From positions 13,176,100 through 13,240,099 of the forward strand of contig JAUPFP010000002.1 in NCBI GenBank assembly GCA_036925085.1: 64,000 bases of DNA, given 5' to 3'. The notes under the pieces are model-generated. The model was given only the letters and a program-made list of their open reading frames with translations, ran no database searches and was not told the origin of the DNA. The position numbers and the translations under genes are program-made. Positions 52,801 through 64,000 of the stretch are shown in pieces; the stretch's first letter is position 1; each line of letters opens with the position of its first letter. This DNA comes from Brachycybe producta. Its lineage: Eukaryota; Arthropoda; Diplopoda; Playtdesmida; Andrognathidae.

Positions 52801-53115
52801 CCATAAAAAGTTTATTTTAGAAGATATGAACTTAAAAACGTGGTCCTTTCTTTACTCTTCTACTTTCTAAAATACTTTTCATTACTTGATGTTTCTTCTA
52901 AAATGCAAAATAATCACGAATTCGAATTGAAAACTCATCTCATATGTCATTAACATGAGAAATAACCATTAATAATGTTATTAATCGTTAATATTCATAG
53001 GGCAATGTGGCTTAAGCTTCAAGGAAGTCCTGGAAGCCGTATCGAACATTGCGCCTTCAGAAATTGGTCAATCATCGATGGTTACGACTTCAGAGATTTC
53101 AGAATACTCTATTAA
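48315..53115 (+). CDS. Acylphosphatase-like protein, 120 aa, catalytic Arg replaced
   Basis: Four exons, 48315-48435, 50760-50776, 51863-51972 and 53001-53115, all in phase. The fold's conserved blocks are present: SVDFEVYGTVQGVYF, LGLRGWVRNSRKGTVVG, IQGEKERVDDMAMWL, GSPGSRIEHCAFRN and a C-terminal FRILY. Acylphosphatases hydrolyse acyl-phosphates, using an Arg in GVxFR to bind phosphate and an Asn in GWVxN to position water. Here the Asn is kept (residue 63), but the Arg position reads Asn (residue 45, GVYFNKYC), so normal activity is doubtful. The N-terminus is about 20 residues longer than usual; Met28 would give a typical length. Exon 2 is only 17 nt. ATTAAA (53164) and AATAAA (53231) follow the stop. 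The introns carry several MITEs. Confidence 0.9.
49490..49850. mobile_element. MITE family A copy in acylphosphatase intron 1
   Basis: Left arm: AAAAGAAACTAGAAGGGTAG. Right arm: AAAAGCTTATTTTGAAAGAT, ACCTTCTAGTTTCTAAACAC and TTTACACTTTAAAATCACCC. A (GA)n run of about 34 bases (49785-49818) interrupts the right arm. Confidence 0.75.
50860..51440. mobile_element. MITE family A copy with a nested mariner-like insertion
   Basis: The left arm (TTTAGAAACTAGAACGGTAA, about 50953) is cut by a 139-bp TA-flanked insertion at 50987-51125. The A-family sequence then resumes with AGCATCTGCTTAAAG, AGCTTATTTTAAAATATATC and TACCCTTCTAGTTTATAAAA. A further half copy continues to about 51440. Confidence 0.75.
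50987..51125. mobile_element. Short mariner-like MITE (family F) nested in family A
   Basis: TA on both sides; begins CAGTGGAAGCCGTC and ends TTTCCGTTTAAAACTATTTT plus CACTG. The core carries TTTTCGTGTTAAACG, shared with family F copies elsewhere in the window. Confidence 0.65.
52380..52920. mobile_element. Two diverged MITE family A copies in acylphosphatase intron 3
   Basis: The first copy (about 52380-52560) has ATAAAACTAGAATAGTTGAC and ACTATTCTAGTTTCTAGCAA. The second (about 52560-52920) has AAAAACTAGAACAGTAAATG and AAAAGTTTATTTTAGAAGAT with CTTCTACTTTCTAAAATAC. Both are clearly older than most copies. Confidence 0.55.
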
Positions 53116-53319
53116 AATTCGTTTGTTTTTCTTCTTCTCTAAATTGTATTTTGTAACATCGCTATTAAAGAAAAACTCAACTTTTCCTTGTTCTGATTTA
53201 AAAAAAAACGTGGAAACGAAAGTTAACAACAATAAAATGAAATAGAAATTACACCCGATTACACTCGTCTTCTTGTTTATTTATTTCACTTCGAGAGATC
53301 TGTCCGGAAAAAAAAGACG

Positions 53320-54667
53320 TTATCGGCAAGTTGCCATAACACCAGCGACGCTGTCAAAGTCGATCTTCTCGGTTATGTTCTTCGTCTTGACGTTTTCCTC
53401 TTGGTTCGTAATGAAGACGAGTCCGTCGCCGAGTTCTTTCCAACCGTATTTATTCATCCAAAGCTTAAGTTGGTTTTCTAACAAAACCAAAAAAGAAAAA
53501 CCATCGACACGACTCGATAAAGATAGAAATAACTCAGAATTTACCAGGAATTCGGCCCAAAAGTTCGGACAAAACGGATTTCTCGATAGTTTGATAAGTG
53601 ATTCCAACAACATGACAAATAACTTTCAAAAAAAAAAAATTAACAATAAGACATCGAATATTTGACGTATGTGTGTGAGAAACGTTTCAATTAATTACAT
53701 TTGCGAATCGAATCCTCAAATCCAGTGATTCCTTCGATTAGATCTCGAGATTTGTCCATTTCCATCCAGAATAATTTGAATTCACATGTCTCCAATAGAT
53801 CGGCCAACAGTTTTACCTTTTGAATAGATGGCTCCTCCAACTAGAAACGGGAAGACAAATTACAACTCGTACTGCATCGAAGCAAATCATATCCAGGATT
53901 ATGACGTAATTGATGAAACTGAGGTCTGCCTTAAGTAATGAACAACAATTTGATGTAATTCACATTCAATTCATAATTTTCCAAACATGGTATCCTTTTA
54001 CCAGTTTAGTTACCAAAAGTTTTGTAACCAGTTTCAACAATTTGGAAATTTATCATTAAATTCATGATTTTTCATCACTGATTTAAAAAAACACAACACT
54101 TTACGTGGATTTGGTCGATGAGACACTTGCACAGTAGAAAATCCGTGTGTGGTAAATTAGTTAAAGCCTTCAGCAGTATCTGTACCATGACAGACGTCTG
54201 GTAATAACTCGGATTGAACTGATATCTGTTTAGGGTATGAAAACAGGACCAAAATAAATCATCAAAATCTGCTATACAACTTGGAAAACCCAACCGCTTA
54301 CAGCTTCAAAACAGCTAAATTCGCCTCCAAATCGTACGCATTCTCTCTAGCTTGTACTTCAACGTATCTCTCAAGAGTTCCAAGATTGTCAGGATTGTAT
54401 CTAGAATCAAATAATTGAGAGATTTTATTAAAAAAAGAACCGTGAACAAAAAAATACGTGCACAACGAATGAACGCGTGTCAACGTTTTCTAAGCGCCTT
54501 CACGCCGTTCAAAGCATTTTAGGAAACAAATGCATAGCGTAACGTATGTTTAATATGCCTTATTTCATTCATTTCTAAAAATTTAACAAGAAATATCCAG
54601 TAAAATGTAAATACCGGTCGATTCCTTTGAGCATTGAAGCCACAGTTGCTCTCATAGCTTCCGCCAT
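53320..54667 (-). CDS. EIF3K: Eukaryotic translation initiation factor 3 subunit K, 216 aa
   Basis: Six minus-strand exons: 54667-54615, 54400-54302, 54225-54105, 53840-53699, 53622-53545 and 53477-53320. Phases all agree, giving 216 residues (human 218). Family signatures are [83 protein letters not shown] and the C-terminal [16 protein letters not shown]. The subunit is a HEAT/winged-helix protein of the eIF3 octamer that docks 40S ribosomes. The start lies in AAAGATGGCGGAAG, which resembles the TISU/YY1 element of short-leader housekeeping genes, with a run of GCC triplets just upstream (54723-54738). Two overlapping AATAAA signals on this strand (plus-strand 53276-53285) lie about 40 nt after the stop. 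Confidence 0.97.
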
Positions 54668-56482
54668 CTTTTTCGCGAGAAACGTAAACAAATCGCCGCC
54701 GCCAATAATCTCCAAATAACAAGCCGCCGCCGCCGCCAACAAAATTCTCTATTAGTGGCTCTATCTATTGCAAATAAAAACATAATTTACAGGGTGTTGA
54801 GAAAGTTGTGATCAAATGCATTATAAGATAACAAATTTAATAAAATTATTAACAGCTTAATCAGATAAAAAAATGTATCAATCATAACAAATTATACATG
54901 GTTCCTAATTACAATTAAGCTGGCAATAATTTTTTTTTTAAAATTAAGTCTGGTAAGAGGATAGAATTTTTTTTGGACAAGACCAGCATTTTTTGACTAG
55001 AAAACTCTAGCCTCTAACCAGTCTTTTTTGTATGGACGCCAAAATCTGCTATATAAAAATACTCGGGTGGCACAGTCTAGTTTAAAATTGAATATCTTAA
55101 GAATAAATACAAATAAATTTTAAACTTAAAAGGGTTATTAACATGTCAAAGTTTAATTGTAAAAAAATAAATTTTTATTTATAAAATTTTAAAGTTATTG
55201 AATTTTTTTAGAAACCACAAGCACAATTTTTAAAAATCAATAACTTTTATAATTCTTTACAAATCTTGTTCAATTATTTTTTAAATTACCTTGTGACATG
55301 TTCCTAACCGTTTACTGAAGTTTTAAAAAAATACATAACGTTTCTATTTCTGAGACATATAATTTTAAACGACTTAGCTTAGCCATTAACATTACTTCTC
55401 AACTAAATTAATTACACCCTGTACCACACTATACATATTAAGTATGCCATCTTTAATATACAATAAATGTATCTTAATCTGAGTACAAAATCATCACAAC
55501 TAGAGATTTCACAAATTCTTTCAATTGAATTTATGGCTTTCATTTTTTTTTTGTTTGTTTCTCATCACATTATTAGATAAAACACTTTTTTTTTATACAA
55601 ATTAATCCATATATAATTAATTACAATAATCTGGCTCGTTGTACATGATTATTAATTACTGTCAAGAAGAAAAACAAATGCCCCAAAAAAAATATAAGGC
55701 TAAAAAAATCGACCCAAAGTGGGCCAGATATTTATAATATATAATTTTCGGCACTTTCTAAAAAAAATCATAATGCTATTTAATGCACAATTACAAGCCC
55801 TATCTCTTCTTTAGTTTTAATTTCTTCCTGATACTGAGTAAAAACTTCATTCAAGAATAAGTTCTCATTTTTGAAATTTAAGATTTGAGACAAAAATATA
55901 AACATGTATTTACAAAAGTTAAGAGGAAGAGGAAACTGTTGTTCAACAGGATATTTTTTTTTTCGTCTAAAAGTTTTGTAATACTACAAAATAAAGAACA
56001 TACTTTTGTAGATTAAAAAAAAATCATCATAGGTGAGTTTCAATTAAATTGAATGAGTTTTCCCGAAATTGGATCCTTTAATTTTGAACGAACCACAAAA
56101 TATTTTTGAATTTATTTCTATGTTTTTTCTTATTTCTTTTGTTTCGAATGCAAAGAAGTGGAAGAAAAACAAAATATAAGCCATAAAAAGCTCTCTCGAT
56201 AGCTCACTGTCATCTCTGCAATGTATCGAACACACGGGTGGTTCAATTAGCCTTTTTTAATAAGAATGTTAACTCCTACGACAACAACAACAAAGGAACA
56301 CAACACACAACTAAATATCTGGCACTGTGAAAATTTCTTATCATTTCACCACCGGCTACCCTTAATAAAACACCAAGGAGGAGAAAAGGAAAACCTCAAT
56401 TTCCCCTAGGAATGACCCGCGCGACCAAAACTAGCAATTACGAGCGTAAAGTTCTTGGCGGAGCGACCGGTGGGGCGTGCCG
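54668..56482. other. EIF3K promoter side and Sos 3' flank
   Basis: The first 100 bases hold the EIF3K leader and GCC repeats. A CAGGGTGT-ended element fills 54790-55421. The rest is AT-rich and probably contains the Sos 3' UTR; on the minus strand an AATAAA lies at plus-strand 56111-56116, about 370 nt past the Sos stop. No exon was seen. Confidence 0.55.
54790..55421. mobile_element. Candidate mariner-like MITE, CAGGGTGT ends with TA flanks
   Basis: It begins CAGGGTGTTGAGAAAG after TA and ends ATTACACCCTG before TA. Only the outer 8-10 bases are clearly inverted. No coding frame is present. The ends match the better-preserved element at 38811-39325. Confidence 0.55.
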
Positions 56483-59400
56483 TCATTGGTGATGCGAACT
56501 CCGTCTTGGAACCGGAAGAATAGGAGGAATATGAGATGCCGTCGCCCCCGGCACAGTGTGCATGGCGGACGACGACGACTCCATTACAGAGTTCCGACGT
56601 GGAGGAAGAGGAACAAATCCATCAACCATAAACGAGGTACGACTCAGGAGATGAGAATTGGAATGCACACGAGAAAGGGTCGAAGAGGATGAGGGGAAAG
56701 ACGAAGACGAAGACAACTGGTCGCGCCTAGGAGGAAGAGGAGGTGGAGAAGTGTCTCTCGGAGGAAGCATTGGAGCGTCTGGCGCCTGCTGTACTCTCGG
56801 CGAAGTATCGCCCGCGGACGATTCACGGTGTCTTCTAGGAGGCAACGGCGGTGGCAACCTCGCATTCGGAGGCATCACGAGACCCGGAGAAACATTGCCA
56901 CCTGAAATCAGACCAAAACGATTCCCAACTTTAGTAATGTATAAATGTAATTAAGTTATGGGAGCTTTAAAGTGTAAATAGGGCCTCTCAAACTCTTAAT
57001 TATTCTTTGAATACATAAGTTTTAATTTTAACATAGTGATTTTTTAAGATTTTTGCTTATTTTGAGTCCCAAATTTGTCTTATTTTTTTTTGTTCCCAAA
57101 TCTTCCAGATCTGGACATAAACAAGGGTGTGAGAGTTGTGGTTCACTTCTAACCTGGTGAGATGAGCACCGGAGCAAAGACACTACTGTCACTGTTGGAC
57201 GTCGTAGGTGGAGGCGTCGTCCACGAGGGTGAGGAAGGAGTAGGAGGTGTAGAAAGACGTGGAGAGTGATTTTCTCGTTCGTCGGACGACACTCGGGTGT
57301 TGCTACGTAATAACGTCGACTCCATCGAAGGCAACGGACCAGGATGGAGGCGTCCAGAACTTCTTAGTTTGATCCCTGGTGATTTGAGATACTGGTCTGG
57401 TAATTTTCTTGGCTGAAAAAATGAGTTTAAACGTTTAAAATTGAAAAAAAAAAAAATCAGAACTATAATCATACCATGCAAGAATTAAAAAAATATACTC
57501 ACAAATTTCGGCGGTTGCCTACAATTGCGAGGTTCAATTTCTAGTGACTTTGAGTAGAGATAATCGTTGAATTCCTTCTCGTTCTGATCTTCGAGAGGAT
57601 GTAATTTCTCTAGAAAATGCTAAAAAAATACGATTCAAATGAGCGAAAATAAAAACCTCATTTCGGTTTTCGCATGTTTGAATTATCACTAAAGTCAATT
57701 ATAATATTTCTATAGAGAAAAATCAAATGTTTATAACGTTTCCATAACTACTTTTGTGCAAAGCTACAACTAGTTGTCAATTTATCGCAGAGCAACAACT
57801 ACACCACCCTTCCTTAAAGTTAAATCCGATCACCATATTACCATAAATATAAATTAAACATTGCTTCTATATTTTATCGCAATTTCACAAGAAACGACAT
57901 AAACACTACTTTTTTTCAAATGTCGTTTCTTCTAATTTTATTTGCTTTTCCACATCAAACTGGTTTTAAAGTGTAAACACCCATCTAACTCGTGATTACT
58001 TTTGCCTTTCAGGAACAAAATTAAGAGAAAGGTTATTTTCATGTTGATATCTTTTAAAACAAGCTTTTTTTATGCCAATGTGAAAAATGGCTTAGTTTTT
58101 TTTTAATTTTTGTTAATAAAATAGTTTATTTTTAAAGATATCAAACATGAAAATAACTATTAATTGATTCAGTTATTTGTTCTAGTTTGTAACGCACTTT
58201 CGCAATTTCTCCTTATTGTTACTCATAAAAAACGTCGAATATTCAAGAGTTCGAACTTTTCAGAAAATATCTTAAAAATAAGAATTGCCTTTTTGACATT
58301 CAAAAAACAGAAACAGTTTTCATGATCATTGTGTGATAAGTTTCAAATTCATCCGAAACACATCACATTTTGTGAAATCGATTTAAAGTAAGCTACACAC
58401 ACAAAGATGAAATGCTCGAGGAACAACATAATGCGCAAGAATGGGCTTCATTTTCCATCCTCCCACGCAATCAATGAAAACGTACACGAACCCTATTTTT
58501 ATGAATGGCCATGGAAGATTTTTACGATTACGAGCAATTGTATAAAAATGAGGAAGAGAATTAAGAATTCATACAATTACTCCAAACACAAACAAAAAAA
58601 AATTCCTTCCATCAACATATTATCTAATATTAATTAATCATTTTGGAATATTTATCAATATGTAAAACAGAAAATGAGCTTCGTACACTCTCGAATGTCG
58701 AACACATACGATGATCAATTTTTTTTAATAAAATCTTATTCATAATTTTAGTGGCATTTTCTTACCTGACAGCAGGTATTCACCATTCTAATACACTGCG
58801 CCATCGTGTTATTTCACCACAGTAGAAAATATTAAACTATTAAATAAATTAAACTATTACGAAACTCAGCTTCTAGCCGAATATAAGAATTATTATTTTT
58901 TTTTAAAGAAATCTGAACATTATTTTATATAAAATAATTGTGTCTGAACTGCTCGAAAACCGACATTTCAGTGATTCTCGAGAAAACACATCTCTGATAC
59001 AATCAAGAGTCCAACTTCATGACAAATGATTTTTTTCCTACATCAGAATATGTGTGGGTGTAACATAAAAGGCAAGGGCGCATGCTCAAAACAGCAGAAT
59101 TACCTAACTGCGTGGGTGTATTAAGAGAACCCCCCATTTACTCTTATATTTTTCTACCCATTCATCCAATAAATCCCAAAGAATCTCTCTCTCTCTCTCT
59201 CCCTTTCCATCAATGTGTACTTTTCTCCATGGTATCCAAAAAAAACCTGCCAGTAAGGACAACACGAAACCAAACGCAATATCAAATTCTGTCCCTGGAC
59301 ATCAAAATTAATATGTCACATGTCAAGTAGCCATAAGGGTTTTTTTACGAAATCCCAAAACGACAAAAATATTTCTCAATTTTTTCTCCAAACGTACGAG

Positions 59401-62400
59401 AGCTCGTACGAAAAAAAATTTATAATATGGAATTTCTCATGTAAAATACTTACGAAATCAATAATGAAATAATAGCTACATATGAGAAGAGAAACCTCGA
59501 ACTCTGGTTATTCTATCTTTCAAGTCTTTTATTCTGTCTTGAAAGTGTTTTAGAAACTAGAACGGTACGTAGCTCAATCACTTAAGGGTATTTTCACGTT
59601 GAAATAAGCTATATATAGCAATTTGAAAATGAACCAAATTTATGCAGATGATATTTTTTAAATTGTTGTTTATAAAAAGTTCATTTTGAAAAATAACAAC
59701 ATGAAAATAATTCATCCAGCTACCGTTCTAGTTTCTGTCTCCAGATTTAACGGAGCTGATAGAAAATAGAATTACTAAATCCCTATTACTGTTTAGCTTG
59801 ATATTAAACGACGATATTTGAAACAGAATTTCTTATTACATACAGGTTTCAATATAAATTCTTTAATATTTCTTTTCTTTTAAAAAAGATATCAGTTCAT
59901 TTTTCACTTCTGAACATGAAAGAGAAAATCCAAAACGAAATTTTAAAAATTCTATTTTTTTTTACATCTTTTATCGTAAATTATCTAATTATCACAATTT
60001 CGCCTTTTTTTTCTTCTTCAAATTATCAAAAAAAAAAGTTTATTTTCAAACATATACGACTGTATTCTAAAATGTTGCTTAAGCAAAAGATAAGCTTAAA
60101 CTTAAACCAAAGCTAAACTTAAAATTTATTCATAGATTTACTATAAAACGTTTTGACTTGTGTCATCTCATTAAGTTTAATTTTATTTTAAGCAATGTTT
60201 ACAACGATAAAACTCACCTTTTCATAGACTTTTAGTAAAAAAAAAAGCTTCATAAATTTTAAGTAACATTTTAGAATAAATACAAGCGTACTTCTGGATA
60301 ATCATGAAAATTGTTCCATGCAACTTCGTTATGGTCTTAATTCTTGCTTCAAGTAAATCTCAAAATTCTTTAATAAGTTATTTTTGAAATTGTTTTCTTT
60401 TAGGTTTATTTCTTCCAGCAAATTGTTGACAAATAATAAAAACTACTTCTGTTCTTTTATTTCGAAATGAAGATAAGAGAGATAAGTACTGAGGAGGTAT
60501 TCAGTCAATCAATAAAATGAAGAAAGACGAAGAAGAGAAAAAAAAAATTCTCCTGACACGACACATTCCAATGAATTCGGCGAAGAAATTGTATAATAAA
60601 GTCACCCATGCAAACGACAGGTTACGAGGCAAAGAAAAATACTACAACATAGGAATACACGGCACCCACCCACACAATAACTGTCAGTCAAGTACCACCC
60701 CCCCCCCCCCAAAAAAAAAGGCAATAAAAGAAGTGGGAGATCGAGGGAATAGTTATCAAACAGGTAAGGCAGAAATAGAAAGCGAGAGAAACTCCGAACT
60801 GACAGCTATTTTAGGGAGACAATAGATAGACGATCGATCGATTTTGTAATCATTCAAACCGAGCCGAAAGGGTAGAAAAAGAGAGAGAGCGATAGAATTA
60901 AGCATTTCATCTTTACAGGTCTAAAAAAAGCACACGAAAGGAAAGATGTAAGGTAGCAACAGACAAAGTTTTAATCTAGAAGTACGGACGAACGTCTCTC
61001 GGCCACTAAAAGCAGCTTATTTAATTAATTCATCGGTATAAAGAAAAGAATTGCGTTGGATGAACGTAACCGCAAAAAGAATCAACATTTATGGAGTGGA
61101 TCCTTCTTATTTAAAAAGATTTTTTTGAAAGGAAGAAAAAGAAAAGATAATAAAGCTACCACCTCGGAACTAAGATTAAGTGAATGTCTGTCTGACATTT
61201 TCACACTCTGATGATCCGACAGATTACTACCAATGAGTGTGGAACTAACGACTAGCTAACAACGAAAACTGTTCCTCTAATGCTCGTGTGTTCTTCTGTC
61301 CTTCGCGTTCTTCTTAAAAAATCCTCACTTCACAGTTCGCAGAACACTTAAGACACACTAGATCCTTCCCTCCCCCCCCATCTAATCTTTCGAAGAGAAA
61401 ATGTTTTTTTCATAAGTCGGTGAAACGATTTCACGAACTTTGCTACTCTAGTTTCTTAATTAGTTCAGAATACTTTCGTTATTTTTAGACAAACCTAAAC
61501 CAAATAGATTTCAACAAATTAAAAAAAAAAGTACTGTGACAATTATTAAAGTAGTTTTAAAAAATGTAAAAGTCCTTCAAACTTGGGTTATTCTGTTTCA
61601 GGAGAATAATTATGAGAATTTTGAAAGTGATTAATAAACTAGAAATGTAGTTCAATCCCATTTCATGTTGATATCTTTCAAAATAAACTTGTAAGTTTGT
61701 GAAAATGACTAAACTTTAAGCAGATGATATCTGTAAATATTTGTCTATAAAAAAAAGGTTAATTTTGAAAGATATCAACACAAAAATACAATTAAGTGAT
61801 TCAGCTACCCGTTCTAGTTTCTAAAACCCTTTCAAACGCACAAGTTCAAAAATCTGTTGTTTATCTTAAAAGAGTGAAATGGATGTATTTATTTTGAAAA
61901 GTCACTTACCCTGATGTCCTGTTGGTTCAACAGGCAATAAGGTTGGTTTTGATATTGCTGTATTTCACCCGTAATGTTTGCCACTTTACGCCTCTTGTTA
62001 AAATTAATTATTCCTTCGGGACAATTCGGCAAGAAGTCCGGATTACCTTCTTCAATGTGTAATATGTTCGTCAAATACATTCCTACGACAAAAAAACATA
62101 AAATAATCACAATTAAAACAAACAGTTTCCAAATAGATAATTCATTCAGAACTCCGGTTATTCTTCATTTATAGAAACAAAATTAAAAAATTTGAACGTG
62201 TTTTAGAAACTAGAAGAGTTCTAGTTTGTAAACTACATTCAAATTTTAACTTAAAAATTGTTTTCTAACCTAAAAAGCCTATCCAGAGTTCAAATTTTCA
62301 TATCCACTGTATAACTTACCTAAAAATGGAACACAAGGCGGATTTATCGACCGAAGTTTCTCCTGATACTTCTTGTAATGATCCGAATTAAGTTCTTTCG

Positions 62401-64000
62401 CTTCGTCCAACGCCTTCAACAATTTGTCACTGATTCTCTGAATAGTTTGAAAAAGAAAGAAATTAAACGCTAGACAAACAAAGCTCTGAAAAGATGAAAA
62501 CGTACGGCAAATGTGTGTTCCAGCCGATAAACCGATGCAGAATTCATGGCAGAAACGACTTCGAGGACACCCGTAAAGTTATTCAATTCTTGCAAGACGA
62601 TCATCACCTCTAGAATACGAGAAACGACGGCCACACGCTCTTCTATGTTTTCCGTCTCGACAACACTCTTCATGAACCAGAGCGTCACCTATGACAGAGT
62701 TCAGTTTAGTTTACAAACGCTCCATATTGTCAAAATCGTAGCCATTATCATACTCCAGTTGAATGATGAATCATGCTCAGAAGGTTCGGAGACGTTTTCT
62801 CCTTGTTCTTTTTCGTCCAGACGGCACCAACCAATTCCGACGGCTTAACTCCACGAAATAACTCAAATTCAAGAAGAGTCATCTGCCTCGCCAACTCTAT
62901 TGGATGAAGCTAAGACAATAAAAAAACACCGTTAAGGTGGTTTTTAAATGTGAACGCTTCTCGAACTCTTGATTATTCTGTCTTTCAGTGTTTTAAAAAA
63001 TTGAAGGGTAGCTCAATCACTTAAGAGTGTTTTCATGAAAGGTATCAGCATGAATATACTATTTAAGTGTATCAGCAGCTACTCTTTCTAGTTTTTAAAA
63101 TACTTTCAAATTCTCTTTAGTGTCGTTCTTCTGAAGTGCTGAATAACCAAGAGTTTGAAAATTAGCTGTTTATAAACCATCTTATTAAAAAGGATGAAAT
63201 ATCTATAATTCAACTGACCGTCATGAGATGAAAATCTTCGACCTTCTTTGTCAAATGCCATTCACAAGGAGGAGGTGACCGCTCGTAGCCGAACATTATC
63301 TCCCTTGGTTCCTCTGCACACTCTTTCTGCATAGAAAATAATTAAAATATATATTTGAAATGAAACTTAAAAAAACGGAGAAATTTACCCTTCTAAGGAC
63401 AATTTTTGTAATCGAATCGACCCATTTTTTCATAGATTTTCCTTTAACAGTCTCTAGAAAGTTCTCAAGTTTCTGAAGCAAGGAAGGATCACGCATGAAG
63501 TCATAGAAATGATGATCGACCCAGTGACGAAGAACGTTTAGAACCCTTTAAACAAAAAATAATGCTCGAATTCGATGTTAACGGTTTCTTTTCCTAACGA
63601 TTACAACTTAGCACAAACCTAAATTGAACCGGTTGACTATATTCCTTTCTAAACCTTTTAAGATCTTCACGGATCGAATTCTTTAGATTCTCCCGTTCGA
63701 TACTGTCTATGTTATCGTCGGCCATAGCGGGAGGTTGGGGAGGAGGTTCGGGAATTTCAAACGTAAAGAAAATAAGTCAAAGAAATAACTCATTGTAGTC
63801 GAAAAGTGATTAAACATTCAGTACGAATCGAAACTAAAAAAAAGAAAGGATATCTTTCGGTGAGCAGATCTAAAAGTTCTTGCGGTTGGCAGAAAGATCG
63901 GAACGTTGTGAGGAATGTGCGGACCAACATGGGATCAGCATACATATGATATGTGAGCCGCTCCACAAGTTTGAGCAAAGTAGCACCCTTGATGACCGGA
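56483..64000 (-). CDS. Sos: Son of sevenless RasGEF, C-terminal half (5' end beyond window)
   Basis: Minus-strand exons: 64000(partial)-63854, 63762-63619, 63545-63389, 63326-63219, 62909-62754, 62688-62506, 62437-62320, 62082-61910, 57619-57503, 57412-57154 and 56901-56483. All joins are in phase. The window opens inside the REM domain ([18 protein letters not shown]) and continues through the linker and the CDC25 GEF domain ([89 protein letters not shown]). The tail has PLPPRR, PPLPPRR and LPPRRHR ligands for the Grb2/Drk SH3 domains. Sos loads GTP onto Ras downstream of receptor tyrosine kinases at the plasma membrane. The intron between 63854 and 63762 is AT-AC. The 4.3-kb intron (57620-61909) contains MITEs and a possible extra exon. 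Confidence 0.96.
57960..58270. mobile_element. MITE family A copy in Sos 4.3-kb intron
   Basis: Left outer end: TGGTTTTAAAGTGTAAACAC and GCCTTTCAGGAACAAAATTA, but the AAACTAGAAAGG block is deleted. Right arm: AGTTTATTTTTAAAGATATC and GTTCTAGTTTGTAACGCACT. Confidence 0.75.
58766..58804 (-). other. Candidate alternative Sos exon (39 nt, starts with ATG)
   Basis: On the minus strand an ATG in a CACGATGGCGCAG (YY1/TISU-like) context begins 13 codons ([13 protein letters not shown]). They end exactly at a strong donor, CAG|gtaaga. The phase (0) matches the downstream Sos exon at 57619, so an internal promoter could yield a short protein holding only the end of the GEF region and the Pro-rich tail. 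No good polypyrimidine acceptor precedes it, so a cassette exon is less likely. It is not required for the full-length protein, because the 61910 to 57619 join matches the family without insertion. Confidence 0.35.
59490..59770. mobile_element. MITE family A copy in Sos intron
   Basis: Left: CTGGTTATTCTATCTTTCAA and TTTTAGAAACTAGAACGGTA. Right: AAGTTCATTTTGAAAAATAA and CTACCGTTCTAGTTTCTGTC. Confidence 0.75.
61540..61850. mobile_element. MITE family A copy in Sos intron
   Basis: Left: GGTTATTCTGTTTCAGGAGA, AAACTAGAAATGTAGTTCAA and ATATCTTTCAAAATAAACTT. Right: AATTTTGAAAGATATCAACA and AGCTACCCGTTCTAGTTTCT. The right end lies about 60 bases from the Sos donor at 61909. Confidence 0.8.
62930..63190. 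mobile_element. MITE family A copy inside a short Sos intron
   Basis: It fills most of the 309-nt intron 62910-63218: AAGGTGGTTTTTAAATGTGA, ATTATTCTGTCTTTCAGTGT and AATCACTTAAGAGTGTTTTC at the left, then TCTTTCTAGTTTTTAAAATA and ATAACCAAGAGTTTGAAA at the right. Neighbouring introns without an insertion are 62-91 nt. Confidence 0.8.

Overview
The window is AT-rich DNA (roughly 70% A+T by eye) from an animal nuclear genome. Genes are split by GT-AG introns and, in one case, by an apparent AT-AC intron. The gene set (stonin, CNRIP1, ZFYVE21, acylphosphatase, eIF3k, Son of sevenless) points to a bilaterian invertebrate. A protostome such as an arthropod is most likely, but the sequence alone does not fix the phylum. 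All gene names and exon borders come from reading translations, splice signals and reading-frame phase by eye; no database search was run.

Layout. 1-9204: no gene seen; simple repeats and small inverted-repeat elements. 9205-11611 (+): kelch-repeat type I membrane protein, two exons. 15578-19651 (-): CNRIP1, three exons. 22061-23738 (-): ZFYVE21, seven exons. 28502-33496 (-): stonin/stoned-B-like endocytic adaptor, five coding exons. 41112-44042 (-): 976-residue Ser/Pro-rich ORF of unknown family lying 5' of stonin on the same strand. 48315-53115 (+): acylphosphatase, four exons including a 17-nt microexon. 53320-54667 (-): eIF3 subunit k, six exons, tail to tail with acylphosphatase. 56483-64000 (-): C-terminal half of Son of sevenless (REM linker, CDC25 RasGEF, Pro-rich tail); the gene continues beyond the window.

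The most interesting locus is 28.5-44.0 kb. The 976-residue ORF ends with TGA, and three bases later there is a good splice donor. The next recognisable acceptor before a coding region is 8 bases upstream of the stonin ATG. Joining them would give one mRNA with two long ORFs separated by 11 nt, the same plan as the dicistronic stoned locus of Drosophila. The upstream ORF carries a WVTF motif and a clathrin-box-like DLLASI, so an endocytic role beside stonin is plausible but unproven.

Other points of note are an AT-AC (U12-type) intron in Sos, an acylphosphatase whose catalytic Arg position reads Asn, and a palindromic MITE family present in about 28 copies or fragments. The MITE termini contain a ready-made splice-acceptor-like sequence. 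There are also several other MITE families, a 210-bp perfectly alternating purine-pyrimidine satellite, a terminal-repeat-derived 29-bp tandem array, and scattered CTCF-core-like motifs. The coding genes are housekeeping or signalling genes without obvious functional coupling, apart from the proposed stonin pair.
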